From Sabellastarte sp. h YS-2021 (taxonomy: Eukaryota > Annelida > Polychaeta > Sabellida > Sabellidae): a stretch of DNA of 64,000 nucleotides. Shown in pieces: positions 48,301 to 60,300 of this stretch (the stretch's first letter is position 1; each line of letters opens with the position of its first letter). The position numbers and the translations under genes are program-made. A model generated the notes under the pieces. That model worked only from the letters and a program-made list of their open reading frames with translations, was not told where the DNA came from and did no database searches. The stretch lies in the NCBI GenBank assembly GCA_964017235.1, contig OZ024927.1:47745293-47809292 (forward strand), given 5' to 3'.

Positions 48301-51300
48301 TTGATATTTCAGTGACCTGACCAGTACCAGCTCCACCCCCTTGAAATTGTCCTGCCATGAGTCTCCACGGCCTGTCGGACACCCTCTAAGTCCAACACTG
48401 TAATAGTCTTGTCTGGAAGCACTTCCCAGTCTCTCGTGGTTGAGTACCTGAATACCACCTACCGACAGGCCTTGCACACAAATGGACCATACTTGAAAGG
48501 AAACCAGACCAGGAAACATAACTGACCTGACTTAGTCACTTCCCATCAAGACGAAAAGTCTCCAAGGCAGTTACAACAACAGACAGGCCGGGAAGTGTGT
48601 AGGAAAAGCTGGCCTCATTTTACTGACCAACAGCTTGTTGGCTATGAAATCTATGTCTATATAAAGTGAGTCGGTTTGAGCAATGCATCATATGGAATCT
48701 GGCATCTGACAGATTATATCTTGCAGCATTTAAATTAAGGCTTTTGTTTTTTACAAAATAACTAGGATTTAGTAATGAGATACAAGTTGGGCTGAATTGT
48801 GGTTAGGCTTTTTTTGTTTTTTACAAACGCTGCTTTTACAAAGAAAAATGGGAAGAAAAGTGAGGAAGATAAAAGTCCCCACAGACACACCGACAGAGTT
48901 TGAGTTGGGAGATACAGCTGCTGACATACAGAGGAGGAGAGGGAGTAGAGAGAGAGGGAGGAAGAGGCACAGAAACAGAGGGAAGAGAGGTAGAGGGAGG
49001 AAGCCATGAGGGAGGAAACTACACACTCAGCAGAGGACGGCATGGCCGAAAAGCATGCAAGGAGAGACAGAAGTGACACAGACATGGACACAGAGGGTAT
49101 AGGAGAGGCGGGCATATCTCAATCACACTCCAGGCGCGGGAAGGGGCATATGACGAATATTTACTTGACAGATTCAAATGAGACAATTGAGGACTTTGTC
49201 AATGACCATGAGGGGCTCTACGACAAGACCAAGCAACACTTTAAGGACAAGGCCAGGAAAGATTGCCTGTGAGAGAGGTAACTGTCTTTCAAAATGTGCA
49301 AGACTTGGTTTCGAATCCCAAAGGACTCACTATAGCAAACTCACGCAGTCCAAGAAACCAGTGCATCCACTGCCTCAACACACGACATCTCCGGAGGTTC
49401 AACCAATACGGATAGTATGGAGATCAGCATGCAATCAGACACCACAATTCATCCTTTAGCTATGAGCCCCAGTGCAATTTCCCAGCATTCTTCAGTCGAC
49501 CAGCAGGTCATGGACCAGTTTGCACAGATGAAAACTATGTGGCAGCAGACCACCAGAACAGCCTTCTGCAACTACCTGGCATCTAAAGTGGAGGCCTTAG
49601 AAGATGGAGACTTTCAAACATTCAGAAACAAGGCTGTAAAACTTTTAAGTGGCATCCAGAGCAGGGCAGAGGAAAGGAGCCGTTAGCCCCAGCAACCTAC
49701 ATTTTCTATCAGATCTAGTTTAACAGTTTAACAAAGGACAGCAGCAACCCAGAGGGCAGCTGACTTCCTTTATAGTTGTTGATGACCAACAACCCCGACA
49801 AAGCACCTCAACCCACTGCCAGTTGCCTCCACCACAGGCAAAGAAAGTCACCACAAAATATTAGGACTCTCTAGTTTCTTTGGGAATCTACAGTCAGTCA
49901 TGAGCTACTAGCAGATCAACACATCGCAACTATTTTCACCAAGTGACAGGCATCCATAAGCCCCCTCTACTCCAACCACCACTGCACAGCAAGCACATCA
50001 GCAGCAACCAACCCAGCCTCAGCCTCCCCTTTGGGAGCAGTCAGTCGACACCAAGCAGCTGCAGCAGTAGAACCACTGCACTTGCCTACAATGGGTCCTT
50101 TTCAGGACCACTGCTTTAACATTTATAGGTCCTTGTCAGGACCATGGTCCAGTCAAAATAGGGTTTCACCTCAAACAAATTGCAACAGAAGCAATTTTAC
50201 CACCATTGCTTCCCAAATAGCTTCACTTTCAAGGGAAAAAAAGTTTACGGAATTTTATTTGGTGGAATTTGGGTCTAATTTGCATAAATCCAGTATGGCT
50301 GCCATACTGATTTATAAATATACAAAACAGTGTTGTTTATTATCGAAGGGGCTCACTTGCATGATGATTCCACACACAATCCACCTCTTGTTGCTATCAG
50401 GAACAGTTACCATAAACTAAAAATTGATGGGGCAAGAAAATTTTGCAGCAATGAAGTAAGCAAGGAATTCTTGCTTAAATCAGAACAACCAATACTGCAT
50501 AAGTTAATAGTTGGAACACCTGAATCTTCCAAAAACAATTATTCAGCTGACAGTTTAAAAAAATCCCAAACAAGAAGCATTACACTGCACAACACCAAAC
50601 ACATAACCCTCAAACACACACACACAAAGAAAAACAAAATGAGTGAATGAGTGAGTGATTGAAAATTTGAAGTTAAAAAAAAAACTTCAAATAATTTAAA
50701 GGATTTTAACTTTGAAAAAAGATACAAAATTTTGGAATAATAAATTGAAATAAAAAATGTTTGGCCAAAGACCCAAAATGTAACTTTGGCCAAAAAAAGG
50801 TGGACCTCAAAAAGTCAGAAACAACTTGAGCTATAAGAATATTTGACATTTTTGGGAATGATTTTGACCTTTTGATCTGACCTTTTTAGTTTTGACCTTT
50901 GAGAAAATTTGGAAGTTTTCAAAAGATTTTGATAGTTTAAAAGAAATATATTGCAAATTTTCCAGAAAAAAGAAACATAAAAAAATTATCATTAAAAGTT
51001 CACAAATTTGGAGTTTCAATGTGGGATATATTTACAAAACTCGTGTTGAGGGACTTGTGATTTGGTTGGAAATAGTTTTGAAACTTTCTGGAAATGTATT
51101 GGATTTTTTTTCAGGGAAGGGGGGGATTTGTTGCAAGAAACACCTAAATAAAAAAATAAAACTTCTTGGAATAATTGGGTGGTCCTGAAAAGGACTAATA
51201 GATGCCAGCCTCTTCTGTCCCCAAGGTAGCTCCCATCTCAGATCCTGTCCTCCTGCCAAGCCAATGCACCAAGATGATTAAAGTCTTTCAGTAGGTCTTA

Positions 51301-54300
51301 CTGATGTTTGGCCTCCCTTGAAGGATTTGCTATTCTTGCTTCCCTTGTGAGCTGTCTTCTGCTGTGGTGTTTCACCATCCATGACATCAAGGCAAAGGCG
51401 TCACCCAGAAAGAAATAGAGCAAATCTGGTCGACCGCAAGTCAGATCGGGATCTTGATTCAGACAAGCCAGGATGTACTATGTCCAGTTGGGGAGATCAA
51501 ACCGACCCTAATTGTTTGTGCGCTTTTTTCTGGATTTTGGTCCCCGACCCCAGACTTTTGCAACCAACCCTAAAGTCTTAGAGTCGGTTAGAGGGTCACC
51601 TCAAGTGGAACACCCACAGGCAAGAGAGTATAATGGACAGACGGTAAAACTAATTGTCCATTGTACTGCACTGTCCACCCTGTATTGTCAAGAACCCACT
51701 TAGCTGCAGAAACAAGAGAAAGTGTATACTGCTTTATGAAAACTGACATCTAAACAATGCAGTCAACCATATTCATAAGAATTTATTTCTATTAAAAAGT
51801 CCTGTAATTTTAGTTGTTTTGTTGTCATGTGCATAATATGTATAGCCATAAAAGATAATGATAGGTATTTTAAAATATGCCAATCCTTTCGTGAAACCAA
51901 TACAAGACAATTGTACCTATTTCACTATATATAGCTCCAATCTTGTTAAATACGAGAACACTGAACATATGTTATTTCTACGAAAGAGTATTAGTGCCAT
52001 CAGTGTGGTTGTTTTTGTTGGGAATGTCTGTGTTGGCGAGTTACACAGACAGAGTTAACAAAGGTGATATTTTCGCCAACATAGATGGTATTTTCACCAC
52101 CAGAGATAATGTTTTCGCCACCACAGATGAAAATATAGCCAACACAGATGGTATTTTCGCCAACACAGATGAAATGATATCCAATACAGATGATATTTTC
52201 ACCAACACTCACAGATGAAACATTCGCCACCACAGACAACATTTTAGCTAACACACATGAAAACTTTAGCCCAGGCAGATGAATATTTTAGCCAACACAG
52301 ATGGAAATTTAGCCAACACAGATGATGTTTTAGCCCACAGAGATGAAAACCGATTCAGTATATATAGTAACGTGCACAAACTTTCATTAGTGGTGTACAG
52401 CCACCATGCCTACCAGTCCTCCATCCCTGGAATTCTTTAGCGGGGCAGTGTGAAAGAGGTCTGAGTGGTTTGAATCCCCGGAATTCCCTAAGGAATTTCC
52501 ATTGCTAAGGGCTACTTGAGTGCACCTTAGACCTTTTTATATTTTTTTATGCAAGGGACAGGACATGTTACACTTTAAATTTCACCACCCTCCCAAGCCC
52601 AGTTTTTATGTTTGTTTTATTTTAATGGTAACTAGAGATATGTTTTAATCTTCTGTGTGTATATTAGTCATAGGGAATTTTTATGTCTTATATGTATTAT
52701 ATTATCCAACAAATTAACTGTGTTATGATGTCATTGGTGTATACAGATCACATTAAATTATCTTGTGGTCACTTTAACTTGCAAAGCACATGCTCTTAAA
52801 CTCACTTTCAACTAATATTGTGGTGACCTGGATTATGAACTATTAAACTTTAACTTATGTTATGATCACCGTAACTTGTAAATATATTTCTTAAACTCAT
52901 TTATTTTTTACATGACTTTATGTTAACAGGACTTTACTGTACATACTTTGTTAGGACATTACTCAGTAGTAGTCAAATTTACAATTTATCTATTTTATTA
53001 ATAATACTGTCAAGTAGAGGATGGTTAGTGTAGATATATTTCATATATGTTTCCTAATTTTAATGACTTTACTGTAATGCCAATCTTATGTTGTACACAT
53101 CATAGTAACTGTATTAGTGGTGACTCAAGGAATGTACACCATCCAGGAGTCTTGTATCAGTGCTTGAACCACATACACGCACTTTCAAATATTTTATAAT
53201 AAATTTACATTTAATGTGATTCATGATTGTCGTTACATCTTAAGGATTACAGCACAATCAACATGGTGTCAGAAGTTATCTCTGGATACAACGACCAGTG
53301 AGGACATAAATCGGTTAATTAAATCAACTGCATTTTAAATTTTGGATATCTATATCATACAGATATAAGACATTCCATTCCCAGTGTTCTCCCAATGTGT
53401 GTTAGATAAACATTCAGCTGACTGCATTGCTGCATTGTATAGACCTATTCAACAAACAAATGCACTTTCAGTCACGTGGCCTACAGTTGGTCAACAAAAC
53501 ATATGCTGTGTGTTGCCTTTCAATGCAGTTTTCCAGTGTACTGCTTTTTACTGTTCTAATACTGGTACTATTAAAGGCACATCCTTTCATTATTTTCCAA
53601 GAGATGATAGTAAAAGTATCTACATTTTTTATTTACATACATTTTAACACAAAATATGTAAAACTTGAATAAATATAAAGAGTCAAACTATTACACATGG
53701 TGGGATATTTTGTGGGAGAAAAAAAGCCTCACAAAGGGGTGGTATCCAAAATATTTTTATGTAATTACTACTCTAGGTTACAACTTTAATGTCACTTTTT
53801 CTTAGTTTAGTCATTTATAGCATATATATTTAATTTTATATCTTATATTTAATTAATGAGACCACAATATTCTTGTTGATATTCTAATATCCCATAAGAT
53901 TACTTTTCCTGCTACTGATATAAGTATGAACAACATATCCATCTCTTAATGTTTATCTACTTACATTCTCTTTTTCTGATATTTAAAATAATATTTACTA
54001 TTACATTAGTATAGGGGTCTTGCCTTCAACCTCTGAGGTCTCTGGTTCAAATCTCAACCTTGGCACTTTGTGTTGGAAAGTTAGTAGTTACTTGCTGATG
54101 CCCTGTGGTTTACAGTGCAGAAGCTTGACCAACTAGTATGCACTGGTTACTCCACCTGTAAACTACCCGTCGCAATATGACCCTGTCTGTTGGAATGCAA
54201 TGTAAAACAAAAAAAAAATAGATAAAAAATAATGAAGTGGCTAATATGGGAAAGTTATCAAACTCTTCTGCAACTACTTTAACTTTACCCCACTTCTTTT

Positions 54301-57300
54301 AATCTGTGTCTTTATAAATGAACTTCATCACAATGTACTCACTTGTAATATATGACGGGACCCAACGGATGGCTAGCATTTCTGATTAACGGGGACCTGA
54401 TCTATAGCCTCTTGCAAAAAGTAAATATTACATTATTTTGAAGAATAAAATTATCTGTGAAATTACTTTATTTTTGTTTATGTTACACTACTTTGGGGCC
54501 TGTGCTGTGTCTGTCTATTACACTGGCTTCTGTCAGCTAAGAATTTTAAACCATAATTGAAATAAAATTCTGTTAGTTTGAGAAGAGTACCTTGCCAGTA
54601 AGCCTAATTAAAACTTATCCTTCAATGTTAATACCAACATTAGTGCAAACAACAAAATCATACCAATCTAATCCACTAATTGCTAATTGTCCTTGTATTG
54701 GAGCAAAATAATTGTTATATTTGTGGCAACAAGATATTCCTTGATTTCTATGAGGGAATCACGGTTGTGCTTTTTACTGCCACCTGTTTTCATGTACAAT
54801 CAACAGCCTTCCTTTTTCTTTCTTTTGCAAAATTTAGCTCCATCACTGGTTCAGACTGAATGGAAGGGCCCTTAGGTTCATGCCTCCTTTGTCGTAAACC
54901 TGTACAAGTTTTGTCCCATGGTATTTTTTTCATGTGACTCACTTTAAAGTGACAGATCACTTGAAGAAGAGCTATCACATGACTGCAATGTCCACCTTCC
55001 TGTAGAAGGCAACAAAAATAAAGATCTTAAAAACTGTGGCTTCCTTATTTAGCTTAGGCAATGGTTACATATACAATGTTACATTTTTATCATTGCTCAA
55101 TATTCTTTAATCTATTTTTGAGATTATCCCTACAACTGACAAAGAGATCTGTGTACTTGTACATGCATACACAAAACAGTTCAGGGTGTCACTATTTATA
55201 TCACCATGTGTCATATTAAATTAGAAAAACTACATAATCTTAATTATATATATAATAATAATAACATGGAAAATGTTATTTAAACTTAACCCTGCTTTAT
55301 AATTGCACTTCCCACTCATACCATCTTTCCATTTTATTGCATGATGAATTTTATATGAATGAATGTACATCTTTTTTGTGAAGCAAAGTATTTGTCTTTT
55401 ATGAAGAGTTTCTCCCCTCTCTTGTCAGATATCCAGATATCAACAACATACTTAAGAAAGTACTGATAGACCTTTTGATTTATCTTTCCCCACTCTTGTT
55501 CTGGTATATTCTGATGATAACTAGAGAAAAATCTAATTGGAGTGTTCTTCCCCAGGTTATATCACTTGGAAAAAAGACATTTTTAATAACATAATATAAT
55601 TAATTTGACAGTTAAAGCAAAAAATATTTTTCAAAAAAGTAAATTCATCTAATTAAGTTATTTTAAAATGATGAACCACCCACACTAGTAAACTCACATA
55701 TCAATCTGAATATTAAGTGCTTGGATAAGGAAGGACCTGCTGCTTGCCTGTACTGACTTTGTTTGCCAACTGTAGGTCACATGACCTGCTTGTTGAATAG
55801 GTCTATTGCACAAATGTGTACACAACTTACTATCAATCATTTTTATGTGCTTCTGTAAAAAGACTGACAGATCTAAAAAACTAGCCTTTCAGAGACTACA
55901 CCGATGAAACAAATAGTGAACAAACTTTTGTGAACAACTGATACAACAAACTGCCATGGCAGAAGGAGGTCTCAGGAAACCTTCAGAATTATCATTCGAG
56001 GGCAACATCGCTCACAATTGGAGTATATTTGAGGAAGAGTTCAATATTTATTGTGAGGCTGCATTATATGACAAAACTGATAAGGTAAAGGCCTACACAT
56101 TATTAAATTTAGCTGGGCCTGAAGCTGTGAAAAGATCCAAGAATTTTGTATATAAACCTGAAGTGAAGGAAGGAGATGATGTAGTCCAGCCTGCAGAAAC
56201 AAAAGAACAAGTGAAAACACTCCTGAAGAAATTCAGTGAACTCTGCGACCCTCAATCAAATGTGTCATTGGAACGTCACATATTTTTCACCCGTGACCAA
56301 AAACAAGGTGAAACCATAGATGCTTACATCACAGACTTAAAACAGAAAGCCAGCACATGCCAGTTTGCTGATCTACAAGATGAGTTGATCCGTGACAGAT
56401 TTATATCAGGCATTGTCTCGGAATCACTCAGAAGAGTTCTACTGAAAGAAGCAAAACTGACCCTGAATAGAGCTGTTCAAATCGCACAGCTTGATGAGTT
56501 AACTCAGGCTAGATTACAAGTTTTCAAGAAAGAAAAAGATGTGAATGTTGTACATAAGAAGCATACCACAAGTACGCCTTCAGCAAGACCAGGTGGAAAT
56601 TGTGGAAATTGTGGTAGGAATCACAAAGAAGGCAAATGTCCAGCCAAAGGAAAACAGTGCACTAGATGTCACAAATGGAACCATTTCAGCAATGTGTGCA
56701 GAAGTTCCTCAAACACAAATAAGTCACATTCACCATCAAAGCCACATGCAAGTTCACACAGAAAGCAATATACTCAGGATAAAAGAGTATATCATTGTGA
56801 AGTTCAACCGGAAAGTGACAATTATTTTGTCATAGATGCCCTACAGAATTCCCATGAAAAAGATGAAATACACATCAATCTCAACCTCGAAGGTGAGACC
56901 ATTGACATAAAGGTGGATACCGGAGCAAAATGCAATGTCATCACCAAGACTCTTGCGAGCAGAATATCCAAAGCTCAGAAAAAGCCCATCAAGGTAGGCA
57001 AGAGACAGAGCTGTAAATTAGTAGCCTATGGAGGTGATAGTTTTAGCACTATTGGTACCACTGCTCTCAAATGTCAACACAATGGCATAACCACTGATCT
57101 AGTGTTCCATGTTGTTGATAGACCAGTGCAATCATTGATTGGTCTGCAAGATTCACTGAAGTTGAAGCTGATAATGCTCAGTCCAGACATTCATGAAGTA
57201 AAAACTAGTGACATCCCAGAACTTCAATTGTATCAAGATTTGTTTGATGGAAGTCTTGGCAAGCTACCAGTCAAGTACAAGATGACATTAACTGAAAATG

Positions 57301-60300
57301 CTACACCAATAGTCAGGGCGGCACACAAAATTCCTGTTGCCATTAAGGACAAGGTCAAAGCAGAAATAAACCAGATGGAAAGGGATGGAATAATTTCAAG
57401 TGTGACTGAACCAACAGACTGGGTATCAAATTTAGTTGCTGCCAAGAAAAAAGGGAAGGACGAACTTCGAATCTGCTTAAATCCGCATGATTTGAACAAT
57501 GTTCTCAAAAGGCCTCACCACCCATTGAAAACAGTGGAAGAAGTTCTATCTGACTTGACGAATGCCAGAGTATTTACTACTCTTGATGCAAAAAATGGAT
57601 TCTGGCAGATTCCTCTAGAAGAAGAGTCATCCAAGCTGACTACTTTTGCAACACCTTTTGGTCGTTACAAGTTCAACAGAATGCCATATGGTATCAAGTC
57701 AGGCTCAGAAGTCTTCCAGAGAGCCATGGATGATCTATTCAAGCATCAACCCTGTAAGATTGTAGTTGATGATATTCTTATTTGGGGTGCCAGTCAACAA
57801 GATCATGACCAGAAATTGAAGGTTGTCCTTGACAGATGTCGTGAGATAAACCTCAAACTAAATCCAAAGAAGTGCAGATTCCGAGTCAGTTCTGTTCCAT
57901 ACATCGGACACATATTGTCAGACACAGGAGTTCACCCAGATCCAGAAAAGGTCAAAGCAATCACACAGATGCCACAGCCAACTGATGTGAAGTCCTTGCA
58001 GAGATTCCTAGGGATGGTGAACTACCTGTCAAAATTCATTAAGCTACAAAGTACGCTCACTGCAAGCCTCAGAGAGCTGCTCCACAAAGATAAAGAATTC
58101 CAATGGAATGAAAACCATAGCAAAGCACTTGATGAAGTAAAAGCTGCTGTAGCAAACATCACTACTCTTCAGTTTTATGATGTAACCAAACCAGTAACCA
58201 TTACTGCCGACGCATCACAATCTGGACTTGGATGTGCATTGCTGCAAGATGGCAAGCCAATTCACTTTGCCAGTCGTGCACTTACATCAACAGAAAGTAA
58301 CATGGCTCAAATCCAGAAAGAGCTCCTTGCAATCGTGTTTGCAACAAAGAAATTCCGGCACTACATCTATGGAAAACAGGTCACTGTTGAGACGGATCAC
58401 AAACCACTCGTGACAATACTCAATAGACCACTATCTGATGCACCTGCCAGCCTACAGAAGATGCTGCTCAAGCTGCAAAGTTATGATCTGAATCTAGTCC
58501 ATAAAAGTACTACTCAAATGCAAATTAGTGACACATTGTCCAGAGCATATTTAAGAGATGAAGATGACAGTGACATGGCTGAAGAATTTGAAGTACTCTG
58601 TGTCACTAAGGTCACACAAAGCAAAATGGACAAAATTCGCGAAGCCACAAAACAAGATAAGATGCTTCAGACTTTGATAACTAAGATCCAGCATGGATGG
58701 CCAGACAGTAGTCAAGATGTGTCAAAAAATCTGCGACCGTACTTCCCATTTCGTCATGAACTGATCGTGGAAGATGGAATCATTTTCAAAGCCAATCGTA
58801 TCGTCATCCCATTCAACATGAGGAACGACATACTGGAACAACTACATTACCCACATGTAGGAGTTGAAGCCACCATCAGATGTGCCAAAGAATGTGTCTT
58901 TTGGGACAAAATCCAAGATGATATCAAAACTTGGGCTGATGCATGTCAAACTTGTGCCTCCCACAAACCATACCAAAGAAAGGAGAAGCTAACATCACTT
59001 CCTGTGCCAAATTTCCCATGGCAAATTGTTGCCACTGATGTCTTTGAATGGCATGGAAAGCAATACTTGTTGACAACCGACAGCTACTCAGGATGGTTTG
59101 AAGTTGATGAACTACCAAGTTTACGGTCAACCACCATTATCGCCAAATTAAAACAACACTTCAGCAGATTTGGCATACCAGCAACCCTGCTGTCCGACTC
59201 TGCTCCAAACTTGACCAGTCAGGAGTTCAAACAATTTTGCAGAGAATGGGACATAGAACATCAGACAAGCAGTCCAGAGTATCACCAGGCCAATTCCACT
59301 GCCGAGCTTGGAGTAAAAAGAGCAAAAACACTGCTGTCTAAATGCGAGGAAAGTAGGTCAGATTTCCATTTGGCACTGCTTAATCACAGAAATGTACCTC
59401 GTGAGAACCATCTAAAGTCACCAGCAGAAAGATTACAATCCAGAATCCTCAGATCGAAAGTTCCACAAACCGAAAACAGTTTGTCTCCCAAAGTTATTGA
59501 GAACATTCCCAAAAACTTAAGAAAGCTGAGACTGACAAAGAAATACTACTATGATAAGTCCGCAAAGAACCTACCAGAGTTGAGAAGAGGAGATATCGTT
59601 AGAATGCAAACAAAGAATGGGTACAAGAAGCTAGCAATAGTACAAAGAGCTCACCAAGCACCGCATTCATATGTTGTGGAATCAGGAGGTAAAGAATACC
59701 GAAGGAACCGGCGTGATTTACTCCAGACCAAAGAAAATGCCAAAATGCAAAATGAACATTTTTAGAGGACTATGTCAGCCTTACAAGATCAACAGATGAC
59801 AGTGGAGATCAAGATCATCACAATGTGACCACCAATCAGCAGACGGATCACCAAGATCAGCCTGATTCAACTACATACAGCCCTCCACCAAGAAGATCAC
59901 AGAGGCAGAGACAACAACACTATCAATATCAACATCTAGTTTAAGAGTATATTTTCTAAATTCCAGTTAATAGTCATCTGGCAGAATAATCCAGCTATCA
60001 ACTGTTTGATATCAATGTAGTCCACCATTGATATTCATTTTGGGCGTTAATATTTAAATCAAGAATGACATTAACTTTAATGTATAATTCATTTGTTTAA
60101 GACATTCATTTTAAAAGAAGAGAGATGTAGATATATTTCATATATGTTTCCTAATTTTAATGACTTTACTGTAATGCCAATCTTATGTTGTACACATCAT
60201 AGTAACTGTATTAGTGGTGACTCAAGGAATGTACACCATCCAGGAGTCTTGTATCAGTGCTTGAACCACATACACGCACTTTCAAATATTTTATAATAAA

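Noticed and set aside
52059..52345. Regularly spaced repeats resembling a CRISPR array
   Set aside because: The units are directly adjacent and imperfect with no unique spacers, in an animal genome. It is a minisatellite-type array.
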